Shown here piece after piece: positions 1 to 7,920 of a stretch of 64,000 nucleotides of DNA. Position numbers and translations under genes: made by a program. Below the pieces are notes generated by a model that saw only the letters and a list, made by a program, of their open reading frames with translations, searched no databases and was not told the DNA's origin. Position 1 is the first letter of the stretch. Each line of letters starts with the position of its first letter. Where the stretch lies: contig NZ_JACHXI010000020.1 of the NCBI RefSeq assembly GCF_014191985.1, forward strand, positions 19,186 to 83,185. Direction: 5' to 3'. The stretch comes from Azomonas macrocytogenes. Lineage in GTDB: Bacteria > Pseudomonadota > Gammaproteobacteria > Pseudomonadales > Pseudomonadaceae.

Positions 1-2247
1 CTGGCGAAAAGCCGTGATGTCGCTGAAGCTCATGACGAAGCCGCCCCCCGGCATGGGGTTGCCGATCAGCTCCACGACCCGGCCATTGGGAAATAGCCGT
101 TCGGAGGTATGCGGTGTGCCTTGGCGCATCCAGAACAGGCGTTTGGCAACGTGGCCATCCGCATCGCCAGGGCCGCACAGGCCGCGCTCGGCGTTGAAGC
201 GAATGATGTCGGCGATCGGCCGGCCGATATAAACCATCCCTTCCGGATATTCGAAGATTTCCAGATAGCGCCGGTTCCAGGCAACCAGACGCTGCGATTG
301 ATCGACTACGCTGATGCCGTGGGTGATGTTTTCGATCGCGCCTTGCAACAGGGCTCGGTTGAATTCTAGGACTTCCGAAGCTTCGCCGACGATGCGCACG
401 ACATCCTCGACCTCCATGTCCCGGCCTTCCAGTACGGCCTTGACCACTGCCCGGGTCGATGAAGCGCCCAACACGCCGGCCAGCAAGCGTTCGGTGTGGG
501 CGATCCAGCGCGTATCGGCCGGCTGCTTGAGCGACAGTGGCTGGCCGGTACGGCGGGCGAAATGCTGGAAGCTCTGTTGGGCGCGCTCGGCACCGACGAA
601 GCGGGAAGCCAGGCTCAGCAAATCTTCGACCTGCACTGCCAATAGCCGTCTTACACCGGGTTGCGGGTTGATCTGCTGCCCCACGAAGCGGCTGGCTTGC
701 CAGTGCTCCGAAAACCGCGAGCGGGTCATGACCGATACCCAGAAGAAGAGGGTGGAATTACCGACGAGGGAAAGAACCATACCTTGGGTCAGTGGATCGA
801 TACCGAGCCCGGTCGGGTTGCTTTGTAGCCATTGGAGGCCTGGAAAATGATCCAGCGGCCAACCCAGCAGTGGAATGATCAAGGTGTAGAACCAGATCAA
901 GGCACCGGTAGCCAGTCCGGCAAGCACGCCGCGACGGTTGGCCTGTTTCCAATAGAGGGCGCCGATCATTGCCGGTGCCAGCTGAGCCACCGCCGTGAAA
1001 GCGATCTGACCGATGGTCGCCAGGCTGGATGTCGAACCGAGAAGTCGATAGCTGACATAAGCCATCAGCAATACCGCGACAATACTGATCCGGCGTACCG
1101 ACAGCATCCAGTAGCGAAAGGCTTCGAAAGGGCGTTCGGTCTTCTGGCGGCGCAGCAGCCAGGGCAGGAGAATATCGTTGGAGACCATGGTCGATAATGC
1201 CACGCTTCCTACGATCACCATGCCTGTTGCTGCCGAAGCGCCACCGACGAAAGCCATGAGAGCCAGCCACGGACGCTCCTGCGCCAAGGGCAGGCTGATC
1301 AGGTAGGAATCTGGCGAGACCGATCCAGGAAGCAGTAGTTTTCCGGCAAGGGCGATCGGTACCACGAATGCTGCGGCAAGCACGAGATAGAGCGGAAAGA
1401 CCCAGCGAGCCGTACGGAAGTCGCGTGGATTGGTGTTTTCCACCACCGCCACATGGAATTGCCGCGGTAGGCAGATGATGGCCATGAGTGCAACGCTGGT
1501 ATGGATCAGCATCATCGGCCAACTTATGGTTTTTTGCCAATAGTCGGTCAGTTTGGTGCTGGCTTGTGCCTGGCTCCATAAATCATCGGCACCATCGAAC
1601 AAGCCGAACGTGACATAGGCACCGATGGTAATGAAAGCCAGCAGCTTGACTAGTGATTCGAAGGCGATGGCCAGAACCATACCGCGATGATGCTCGGTGA
1701 CATCGAGGTTGCGGGTGCCGAACAAAATGATGAACAGGGCCAGCACAACCGAAACGATCAATGCCGTATCCAGGGCCTGGGGTGTGACCACGTCGGTATC
1801 GCTACCGCTGAGCAAATTGACGCCGATGACGATGCCTTTCAATTGCAGTGCTATATAAGGTAGTACTGCAACCAGACAGATCATGGTCACGACCACTGCC
1901 AGAAATTGCGATTTCCCATAGCGCGAGGCGATGAAGTCGGCAATCGACGTAATGTTCTCCTGCTTGCTGATCGCCAATACCTTTTGCAGGACATGCGGTG
2001 CGAACAACAAAAGCAGGACAGGGCCGAGATAGATGGGTAAGAACGACCATAGCTCCACTGCCGCCTGGCCTACTGTGCCAAAGAAGGTCCAGCTTGTGCA
2101 GTACACGGCCAGGGACAGGCTGTAGACTAAGGCCCGCACACGAGGTGGTATCGCCTGGCCGCGTCGGTCGCCATAAAAGGCAAGAGAGAAAAGAATGGCC
2201 ATGTAGATCAGGGCGACCATGGCAATCACCCCATTGGACAACGTCAT
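1..2247 (-). CDS. SLC5-type membrane sensor histidine kinase, N-terminal part (CbrA/ErcS'-like)
   Basis: The frame is open from an ATG at 2247 to the window edge, giving 749 codons without a stop; the kinase end lies outside the window. The first ~490 residues are a run of hydrophobic helices resembling the sodium:solute symporter (SLC5) fold, starting MTLSNGVIAMVALIYMA and containing YCTSWTFFGTVGQ. Near residues 626-740 lies a PAS_7-like domain with AIENITHGISVVDQ and ending in GGGFVMSFSDITAF. This order (transporter-like module, linker, PAS) matches the CbrA / PA3271 / ErcS' group of Pseudomonas sensors, in which a histidine kinase and sometimes a receiver follow. Whether this copy is hybrid, and what it senses, cannot be told. 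It is divergent from the GNAT gene at 2573. Confidence 0.85.
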   Translation of the reverse strand, partial: MTLSNGVIAMVALIYMAILFSLAFYGDRRGQAIPPRVRALVYSLSLAVYCTSWTFFGTVGQAAVELWSFLPIYLGPVLLLLFAPHVLQKVLAISKQENITSIADFIASRYGKSQFLAVVVTMICLVAVLPYIALQLKGIVIGVNLLSGSDTDVVTPQALDTALIVSVVLALFIILFGTRNLDVTEHHRGMVLAIAFESLVKLLAFITIGAYVTFGLFDGADDLWSQAQASTKLTDYWQKTISWPMMLIHTSVALMAIICLPRQFHVAVVENTNPRDFRTARWVFPLYLVLAAAFVVPIALAGKLLLPGSVSPDSYLISLPLAQERPWLALMAFVGGASAATGMVIVGSVALSTMVSNDILLPWLLRRQKTERPFEAFRYWMLSVRRISIVAVLLMAYVSYRLLGSTSSLATIGQIAFTAVAQLAPAMIGALYWKQANRRGVLAGLATGALIWFYTLIIPLLGWPLDHFPGLQWLQSNPTGLGIDPLTQGMVLSLVGNSTLFFWVSVMTRSRFSEHWQASRFVGQQINPQPGVRRLLAVQVEDLLSLASRFVGAERAQQSFQHFARRTGQPLSLKQPADTRWIAHTERLLAGVLGASSTRAVVKAVLEGRDMEVEDVVRIVGEASEVLEFNRALLQGAIENITHGISVVDQSQRLVAWNRRYLEIFEYPEGMVYIGRPIADIIRFNAERGLCGPGDADGHVAKRLFWMRQGTPHTSERLFPNGRVVELIGNPMPGGGFVMSFSDITAFRQ

Positions 2248-2415
2248 GCGAACTCCGAAACAGCAAAATGGCTTGCCTTGGCCTGGTGTCGATACCGGCG
2301 GGTCGAGGCTGGTTTATATCTTGTCAGAGTGTTCGCTCTCGCTGAAGCTGATAGCGCATGACCGGGCACATTCGAACAGTAACCGGCTATCCGAATCGAG
2401 CCTCTAAGCGTGTGT

Positions 2416-2448
2416 AGTTTCGCAGTTAAAATAAGCGTATGCGAAACT
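2416..2448. promoter_or_regulatory. Inverted repeat in the divergent promoter region
   Basis: The 325-base gap 2248-2572 between the divergent sensor kinase and GNAT genes holds no gene. It contains a perfect 9-base inverted repeat, AGTTTCGCA at 2416-2424 and TGCGAAACT at 2440-2448, separated by 15 bases. Position and symmetry suit a dimeric regulator site; no regulator is assigned. Nothing else stands out in the gap. Confidence 0.35.
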
Positions 2449-2572
2449 TGCGACCATTGTCTCATGTGGTGTCTTTGCACTTGCGCCAAGCCGTTGCAAG
2501 TCACTGGCATCGATCAAGTCCCGTTCGTCTTACGGATCTACCGAAGGAAGGCGGCATCGCAGGAGAAACATT

Positions 2573-3139
2573 ATGTTCAGACCAGCACCGATCATCTTGC
2601 AGCGAGGCGCATTGCGTCTGCAGCCGTTGGTCGAGGCAGATATCCCTTGTCTGGTCGATCTGGCACAGCGTAACCACGAATCGCTGGTTTATATGAACGG
2701 CCCGCTACGACCGGATTGGTATCGTCGTGGATTGAACGAACAGGCAGCAGGGCAAAGCCTGATCTTTTCCATACGCCTGGCCGACCGTATCGTCGGGACA
2801 ACTCGTTTCAGTGATTTCCAGGCCTATCTGCCTGCCGCCGAACTTGGTTGGAGCTGGCTGGAAAGCGAGCAGCACGGTAGCGGGCTCAATACAACGATCA
2901 AGTATCTTATGCTTTGCCATGCATTCGGCAATTGGAAGCTGGTTCGCGTACAACTGAAGACGGCCGCGAGCAACCTGCGAGCCCAAAAGGCGATAGAAAA
3001 GCTGGGCGCCTCGCCGGAGGGTAGATTGCGCAATCATCGGCGCCTGGGAGGTGGCCGCCTGGATGATACCTTGCTCTATAGCATCACTGATCATGACTGG
3101 CCCGCTGTCCGGCAAGGGCTGGAAGCTCGTTTCACGTGA
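2573..3139 (+). CDS. GNAT family N-acetyltransferase
   Basis: A 188-residue protein of the RimJ/RimL-like GNAT branch, which transfers an acetyl group from acetyl-CoA to an amine of a protein or small molecule. It has the usual GNAT layout: an early strand with RLQPLVEADIPCLVDLA, a central strand ending GTTRFSDF, a helix region around AELGWSWLESEQHGSGLNT, and a C-terminal NLRAQKAIEKLGA, the typical cofactor-contact/helix segment of Acetyltransf_3 proteins. The ATG at 2573 is preceded by AGGAGA at good spacing. It stands alone, divergent from the sensor kinase and convergent with rdgC. The substrate cannot be inferred. Confidence 0.85.
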   Translation: MFRPAPIILQRGALRLQPLVEADIPCLVDLAQRNHESLVYMNGPLRPDWYRRGLNEQAAGQSLIFSIRLADRIVGTTRFSDFQAYLPAAELGWSWLESEQHGSGLNTTIKYLMLCHAFGNWKLVRVQLKTAASNLRAQKAIEKLGASPEGRLRNHRRLGGGRLDDTLLYSITDHDWPAVRQGLEARFT

Positions 3140-3220
3140 GTTCTCGACCTTCTTCGAGGTCGCTTTCCGCTCACTGGGCGTATAGCTGGAACCAGGCAGT
3201 ACCAGCTAACGGATTATCGA

Positions 3221-4141
3221 TCAGATACCTTGTAGAATTTCCTCGCCGCCCAATGCTTCGGTCAGCGCCGGGATAAATTCCGCAAACGTCAGCATCATGA
3301 GTGTGAAACTGGCGTCCTGCTGCCCCAAGGCATCGTCTCCACCATCCTGCTCCGCTTGCTCTTGCAGCAAATCCTCGAAGCGCAGACGCTTGATGATCAG
3401 CTTGTCGTCGAGAATGAAGGAAAGCTTGTCCTGCCAGGCCAGCCCCAGTTGCGTGACTTGCTTGCCGGCACCCAGATGGCGCTGGATTTCATCACTGGCC
3501 AAGTCCTGGCGCTTGCAGCGAACCGTGCCACCGTCCTCATGGGTATCGCGCAATTCGCATTCATCCAGGATCTGAAAGCCAGCGCTGGCCTGCTGGGATT
3601 GAACCCAGGAAGTCAGGGTTGCCGCAGGAGCTACCTTTATTGCCAGAGGGCGAATCGGCAGCGAGCCGAGTGCTTCACGCAGTGTCGACAGCAGATCTTC
3701 GGCACGTTTAGCACTGGATGTATCTACCCATATCAGTCCTAGCGCAGGCGCTATGGCCGCGTAAGTTGCGGATTTTCGAATGAAAGCCCGTGGCAAAAAG
3801 CTTTGTACTATCTCGTCTTTCAACTGTTCGCGCTCTTTCTTGTAGACCTTGCGCATCTGCTGAGTTTCGATCTCGTCGATTTTTTCCTTGAGTGCGTCGT
3901 TTACCACGCTGCTGGGTAGAATCCGTTCCTCCTTGCGTGCAGCGATCAGCAGAAAACCTTCGCTGGCGTGAACCAGCGGTGCATCTTCTCCTTTGCCGAA
4001 CGGAGCAACGAAGCCATAGGTATTCAACTCCTGGCTGGCGCAGGGGCGGGCCGGCTTGCTGGCCAGTGCGGCTTCGAGGGTCTCGGGATCAAGGCTTATA
4101 TTCTGGGTGAGTCGATAGACGAGCAGATTGCGAAACCACAT
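3221..4141 (-). CDS. rdgC: Recombination-associated protein RdgC
   Basis: A 306-residue protein beginning [15 protein letters not shown], the conserved start of RdgC. RdgC is a ring-shaped, non-specific DNA-binding protein of Proteobacteria that limits RecA filament formation and affects replication restart. Family-typical segments include the N-terminal YGFVAPFG and, near the C-terminus, [16 protein letters not shown]. The start at 4141 is chosen because a GGAGTG Shine-Dalgarno lies just upstream and the protein then starts at the conserved MWF; the frame extends 28 codons further upstream without family similarity. The length matches the usual ~300-306 residues. It is monocistronic, with the tRNA pair behind it on the other strand. 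Confidence 0.97.
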   Translation of the reverse strand: MWFRNLLVYRLTQNISLDPETLEAALASKPARPCASQELNTYGFVAPFGKGEDAPLVHASEGFLLIAARKEERILPSSVVNDALKEKIDEIETQQMRKVYKKEREQLKDEIVQSFLPRAFIRKSATYAAIAPALGLIWVDTSSAKRAEDLLSTLREALGSLPIRPLAIKVAPAATLTSWVQSQQASAGFQILDECELRDTHEDGGTVRCKRQDLASDEIQRHLGAGKQVTQLGLAWQDKLSFILDDKLIIKRLRFEDLLQEQAEQDGGDDALGQQDASFTLMMLTFAEFIPALTEALGGEEILQGI

Positions 4142-4294
4142 GACGGAAAACACTCCTGAAACGAAGCGCGCATTATTCCTGCCTGGTACGGGTTGTCCAA
4201 CCCCACGATGCCGTGTCTGTTGCATTCTTGTTGCGTTTTTGAGCTGCCTCAGCTAAGTCGTTGGAAGTCTTGAAAAAATATTTTCACAAAGGGG

Positions 4295-4323
4295 TTGCCA
4301 AGGTGAAAAAGGCTCTCTAAAAT
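4295..4323 (+). promoter_or_regulatory. Sigma-70 promoter of the tRNA-Val/tRNA-Asp pair
   Basis: TTGCCA at 4295-4300 and TAAAAT at 4318-4323 are separated by 17 bases, followed by a GC-rich GCGCCCC discriminator of the kind seen at stable-RNA promoters. An AT-rich tract (4268-4288, GAAAAAATATTTTCAC) just upstream could be an UP element. It lies 21 bases ahead of the first tRNA. Confidence 0.8.
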
Positions 4324-4344
4324 GCGCCCCACTTCGAGAGTGAA

Positions 4345-4420
4345 GGGTGATTAGCTCAGCTGGGAGAGCATCTGCCTTACAAGCAGAGGGTCGGCGGTTC
4401 GATCCCGTCATCACCCACCA
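4345..4420 (+). tRNA. tRNA-Val (anticodon TAC)
   Basis: A 76-nt cloverleaf. The acceptor stem GGGTGAT (4345-4351) pairs with ATCACCC, the D-arm contains AGCTCAGCTGGGAGAGC, the anticodon TAC is at 4378-4380, the T-arm has GGTTCGATCC, and CCA is encoded. It closely matches the E. coli valine TAC tRNA. It is the first gene of a two-tRNA transcript. Confidence 0.98.
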
Positions 4421-4435
4421 AACTCGAGGTAATGC

Positions 4436-4512
4436 GCAGCGGTAGTTCAGTCGGTTAGAATACCGGCCTGTCACGCCGGGGGTCGCGGGTTCGAGTCCCG
4501 TCCGCTGCGCCA
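4436..4512 (+). tRNA. tRNA-Asp (anticodon GTC)
   Basis: A 77-nt cloverleaf. The acceptor GCAGCGG (4436-4442) pairs with CCGCTGC, the anticodon GTC is at 4470-4472, the T-arm has GGTTCGAGTCC, and the end is GCCA with CCA encoded. It lies 15 bases after tRNA-Val and shares its promoter and terminator. Confidence 0.98.
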
Positions 4513-4548
4513 CACACCGGATCACTATGTTGTTGGGTGATCATCAAG

Positions 4549-4573
4549 AAAGCGGCCTACGGGCCGCTTTTTT
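4549..4573 (+). terminator. Rho-independent terminator of the tRNA operon
   Basis: A perfect 9-bp stem, AAAGCGGCC (4549-4557) with GGCCGCTTT (4562-4570), and a 4-base loop, followed by more T residues and then CTT. It lies 36 bases after tRNA-Asp. Confidence 0.9.
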
Positions 4574-4776
4574 CTTATGGGCTGGATTGAAGTGTGTTGA
4601 ATCTGTAGCCCTGATTCTTTGATTTTGCCCTGCAGTCATGCAAACAACGCAAGTTGCGCGGCGAAGCTCTCAATATATTCGTGGATACTCGTTGCGATGC
4701 ATGGTAGCCATTCTTCCAGATCGCCTGCTAAGCTGCTCCGCTCTTTTATCCTGAAGCGTCTATATAAGGAAACCGC

Positions 4777-5571
4777 ATGAGACACCAACGTTTGGCATCT
4801 GCCTTGGCCCTTGTTGGCCTGGTTTTGGCGGGTTGTGATTCGCAAACCAGCGTCGAGCTGAAGACGCCAGCGCAGAAAGCTTCCTACGGTATCGGCCTGA
4901 ATATGGGCAAGAGCATGTCGCAGGAAGGCATGGATGATCTCGATTCGAAAGCTGTTGCCCAAGGTATTGAAGACGCGATCGGCAAGAAAGAACAAAAGCT
5001 CTCCGACGAAGAGCTGATGGAGGCCTTTACCTATCTGCAGACGCGTGCTGAAGAGCGCGTGTCTGCCATGAATCAGGAAGCGCTCAAGACCGGTGAGAAG
5101 TTCCTGGCAGAGAATGCCAAGCGCCAGGAAGTGAAAACTACCGAATCCGGCTTGCAGTATGAAGTGACCAAGGCCGCTGAAGGTCCGCAGCCTGGTCCTG
5201 ATGACGTCGTTACCGTGCATTACGAAGGCCGCCTGGTCGACGGTACCGTTTTCGACAGTTCCTACAAGCGTGGCAATCCTATTGATCTTCCCGTTAGCGG
5301 CGTGATTCCGGGTTGGGTCGAAGGCTTGCAATTGATGCATGTAGGAGAAAAATACAAGCTCTATATCCCCAGCAAGCTGGCTTATGGCGAGCAAAGCCCC
5401 AGTCCGCTGATTCCGGCAAACTCGGTTCTGGTGTTTGATCTGGAATTGTTGGGAATCAAGAAACAGGAAGCGACTCCTCCGGCTGCGGAAGAAGAATCGG
5501 CACCTGAGGAAAAAGCAGCTGCTCCGGCGGCGACCGATGAGTCGGCTCCCCAAGAAAAAGCTGCTGAGTAA
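4777..5571 (+). CDS. FKBP-type peptidyl-prolyl isomerase lipoprotein (Mip/FklB/FkpA-like)
   Basis: A 264-residue protein. It starts with a short signal peptide ending in the lipobox LAGC (Cys19), so it should be an outer-envelope lipoprotein. Residues ~27-110 form the helical dimerisation domain of Mip/FklB proteins (KASYGIGLNMGKSMSQ). Residues ~125-228 are the FKBP catalytic domain: GLQYEVTKAAEGP, VTVHYEGRLVDGTVFDSSY, VIPGWVEGLQLMHVGEKY, LVFDLELLGI. It should catalyse cis-trans isomerisation of prolyl bonds during folding of exported proteins. The last ~35 residues are a low-complexity Ala/Glu/Pro tail with a near-duplicated ESAPEEKAA / ESAPQEKAA unit. The sirtuin gene follows 30 bases later and may be cotranscribed. 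Confidence 0.92.
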   Translation: MRHQRLASALALVGLVLAGCDSQTSVELKTPAQKASYGIGLNMGKSMSQEGMDDLDSKAVAQGIEDAIGKKEQKLSDEELMEAFTYLQTRAEERVSAMNQEALKTGEKFLAENAKRQEVKTTESGLQYEVTKAAEGPQPGPDDVVTVHYEGRLVDGTVFDSSYKRGNPIDLPVSGVIPGWVEGLQLMHVGEKYKLYIPSKLAYGEQSPSPLIPANSVLVFDLELLGIKKQEATPPAAEEESAPEEKAAAPAATDESAPQEKAAE

Positions 5572-5601
5572 GCAAGAGTCGGGATAAAAAGGTAGTAGGG
5601 A

Positions 5602-6375
5602 ATGGGCGCAGGATCGTTCGGCAGCATCCCGCTGGAGCTGATCGAAGGCCTGCGCTCTAGCAGGCATGTGGTGGTATTTACCGGTGCCGGCGTTTCTGCA
5701 GAAAGTGGGGTTCCAACTTTTCGTGATGCGCTGACCGGTCTGTGGGCTCGCTACGATCCCCTGGCGCTGGCGACGCCTGAAGCCTTTCAGCAAGACCCCG
5801 ACCTGGTCTGGGGCTGGTACGAGTGGCGTCGTCTGCGTACTCTTCAGGCATCTCCCAATCCTGCCCATCATGCAATTGCCGAGCTTGCTCGCCGAGTACC
5901 TCGACTGACACTGATCACGCAGAATGTCGATGATCTGCATGAGCGAGCCGGTTGCCAGGATGTTTTGCACCTGCATGGCAGTCTGCATCACCCTCGTTGT
6001 TTCAACTGTGCTGCTGCTTTTAATGGTTTGCTCGAAACAACCAATGAACCTCCCGTTGAAAAGCGGCAATCGCCACCATGCTGCCCGATTTGCTCGGGGC
6101 CGGTTCGCCCGGGTGTTGTCTGGTTCGGTGAAGCGTTACCTGAAAAAGCCATGCATGAGGCATTCGCAGCGGCAAGCGAATGTGATTTGTTGCTGTCGGT
6201 AGGTACTTCAGGTGCGGTTTATCCTGCTGCCCTCATTCCTTCGCTTGCTTGGCAAGGTGGTGCTTTGGTGGCGCATATAAATCCCCAGCCTTCTTCGCTG
6301 CATTCCGTTCGTGAATACAATCTCACCGGTTTTGCCGGAGAGGTGCTTCCTGCCTTGTTGGATGCCGTATTCTGA
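5602..6375 (+). CDS. cobB: NAD-dependent protein deacylase, sirtuin (CobB-like, SIRT5 class)
   Basis: A 257-residue sirtuin. The NAD-binding motif VVVFTGAGVSAESGVPTFR lies at residues 23-41, TQNVDDLHERAG follows, the catalytic histidine sits in LHLHGSLH, and two Cys pairs (CFNC, CPIC) bind the structural zinc. Such enzymes remove acyl groups from lysine using NAD+. The Y73-x-x-R76 pair in WYEWRR matches the Tyr/Arg pair of the SIRT5/CobB class, which also accepts succinyl and malonyl lysine. The gene follows the FKBP gene closely, and it ends at the border of the AT-rich stretch before the hydrogenase cluster. Confidence 0.92.
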   Translation: MGAGSFGSIPLELIEGLRSSRHVVVFTGAGVSAESGVPTFRDALTGLWARYDPLALATPEAFQQDPDLVWGWYEWRRLRTLQASPNPAHHAIAELARRVPRLTLITQNVDDLHERAGCQDVLHLHGSLHHPRCFNCAAAFNGLLETTNEPPVEKRQSPPCCPICSGPVRPGVVWFGEALPEKAMHEAFAAASECDLLLSVGTSGAVYPAALIPSLAWQGGALVAHINPQPSSLHSVREYNLTGFAGEVLPALLDAVF

Positions 6376-6843
6376 GGTCGATGTGACTTGTCTATGTTTG
6401 CTGGCTTTTATCGAGGTATTTGAAATCGAGAACGATTAGCAATTAAGTATTCAGAATTTTTTAAAACCAATAATTAAATAAAATGACAAATTTTATATTT
6501 CTTGATCTTTTCCTCTTGAATATTTTTATTGTGGCAATCTGCTTATTGTTTTGCTGGTCAATGAAGTTCGATTTGGGTAGTTAGATAGACTATTGTATTG
6601 GCTTTGTATAATTAGTTTTTGAATATGTTTTTATTTTCTTTTGCTTGTCATGAGCTGTCTTGTTCGAGTTTAAAAACTATTACGTTTTGGTTGATGGTTT
6701 AGGTTCGAAAAATACTTAATCTCATATGTGACGATTTGATAGGATTGCGACCCCCTGATTCAGGGATATTTCGTACTTCCTGATTCCATCTCGAGAAACA
6801 GATGCACGCAAGGCATCCTGGCAATTGGTCCAAGGGAAATGGC
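6376..6843 (+). promoter_or_regulatory. AT-rich leader upstream of the hydrogenase cluster
   Basis: This 468-base gap is strikingly AT-rich between about 6420 and 6740, unlike both flanks, and no coding frame is convincing. It must hold the hydrogenase promoter. A consensus TATAAT lies at 6607-6612 but has no good -35 at 16-18 bases. A TGGCA at 6532 starts like a sigma-54 -24 element but lacks the -12 GC. The region could bind MvaT/H-NS-type proteins or IHF; that is inference. Confidence 0.5.
6753..6765. promoter_or_regulatory. CCCTGA-T-TCAGGG palindrome upstream of hupS
   Basis: A perfect 13-base palindrome about 80 bases before the hupS start. A second CCTGATTC follows at 6779-6786. The position fits an operator or the base of a leader hairpin; no regulator is assigned. 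Confidence 0.3.
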
Positions 6844-7920
6844 ATGTCTCAGATCGAAACTTTTTATGAAGTAATGCGACGCCAGGGAATTACTCGTCGC
6901 AGCTTTCTCAAGTTCTGCAGCCTAACTGCGGCGGCTTTGGGTCTGGGGCCTGCCTTCGTTCCGCGAATCGCCAATGCGATGGAGACCAAGCCACGAACCC
7001 CGGTGCTCTGGATCCATGGCCTGGAATGCACCTGCTGTTCAGAATCCTTCATTCGCTCTGCGCATCCACTGGTCAAGGATGTAGTGCTGTCGATGATCTC
7101 GCTGGATTATGACGACACGCTGATGGCTGCTGCCGGTCACCAGGCTGAAGCAAGCCTTGAGCAGACCATGCAGAAATACAAGGGTGAATACATCCTGGCA
7201 GTGGAAGGCAACCCGCCATTGAACGAAGACGGCATGTTCTGCATCGTCGGTGGAAAACCATTCCTCGATCAGCTCAAGCATGCGGCCAAGGATGCCAAGG
7301 CCGTGATTGCCTGGGGTAGCTGTGCCAGCTGGGGCTGTGTGCAGGCGGCTCGGCCGAATCCGACGCAGGCCGTGCCGATTCACAAGGTGATTACCGACAA
7401 GCCGATCATCAAGGTACCGGGCTGTCCACCTATCGCCGAGGTGATGACCGGGGTGATTACCTACATGCTGACGTTTGGCAAGCTGCCTGAACTGGATCGC
7501 CAGGGCCGGCCAAAGATGTTCTATGGTCAGCGCATTCACGATAAATGCTATCGCCGTCCACACTTCGATGCCGGTCAGTTCGTCGAGCATTGGGACGACG
7601 AAGGCGCCCGCAAGGGCTACTGCCTTTATAAGGCCGGTTGCAAGGGACCAACCAGCTATAACGCCTGTTCGACTGTCCGCTGGAATGGCGGCGTTTCCTT
7701 CCCGATCCAGTCCGGTCATGGTTGTATCGGTTGTTCCGAAGACGGTTTCTGGGACAAAGGTTCCTTCTATAGCCGCTTGAGCAATATTCCGCAGTTCGGC
7801 ATCGAGAAGAATGCCGACGATATCGGGCTTGCCGTTACTGGCGGGGTCGGTGCCGCCATCGCCGCGCATGCTGCGGTCAGTGCCATCAAACGCATGCAGG
7901 ACAAGGGAGAGCAGGCATGA
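6844..7920 (+). CDS. hupS: Uptake [NiFe] hydrogenase small subunit (HupS/HoxK)
   Basis: A 358-residue preprotein. The electron-transfer subunit carries three Fe-S clusters from the NiFe site toward the membrane. A twin-arginine signal (ITRRSFLKF, residues 16-24) exports the folded heterodimer; mature numbering should start near Met46. The proximal-cluster motif LECTCCSE gives Cys62, Cys64 and Cys65 (mature 17, 19, 20) and [11 protein letters not shown] gives Cys160 and Cys165 (mature 115, 120). The extra cysteines at mature 19 and 120 mark the oxygen-tolerant [4Fe-3S] class. Medial and distal ligands are in [25 protein letters not shown] and [13 protein letters not shown]. The ATG at 6844 has GGGAA upstream; an upstream in-frame ATG at 6802 is less likely. 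The stop overlaps hupL. Confidence 0.97.
   Translation: MSQIETFYEVMRRQGITRRSFLKFCSLTAAALGLGPAFVPRIANAMETKPRTPVLWIHGLECTCCSESFIRSAHPLVKDVVLSMISLDYDDTLMAAAGHQAEASLEQTMQKYKGEYILAVEGNPPLNEDGMFCIVGGKPFLDQLKHAAKDAKAVIAWGSCASWGCVQAARPNPTQAVPIHKVITDKPIIKVPGCPPIAEVMTGVITYMLTFGKLPELDRQGRPKMFYGQRIHDKCYRRPHFDAGQFVEHWDDEGARKGYCLYKAGCKGPTSYNACSTVRWNGGVSFPIQSGHGCIGCSEDGFWDKGSFYSRLSNIPQFGIEKNADDIGLAVTGGVGAAIAAHAAVSAIKRMQDKGEQA

Noticed and set aside
758..1579. 273-codon minus-strand frame within the sensor kinase
   Set aside because: It is in a different frame from the 749-codon open reading that carries the transporter-like and PAS domains.
4253..4525. 90-codon minus-strand frame with TGLEPATPGVTGRYSNRLNY-like content
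   Set aside because: It is the reverse complement of the tRNA-Val and tRNA-Asp genes; this is a well-known spurious translation of tRNA sequence.
4636..6069. 477-codon minus-strand frame opposite the FKBP and sirtuin genes
   Set aside because: It is antisense to two well-supported genes, and its composition (Arg/Phe runs) is typical of a shadow.
6532..6548. Possible sigma-54 promoter (TGGCA at 6532) before hupS
   Set aside because: The -12 GC is missing at the required spacing, so only the -24 half matches.
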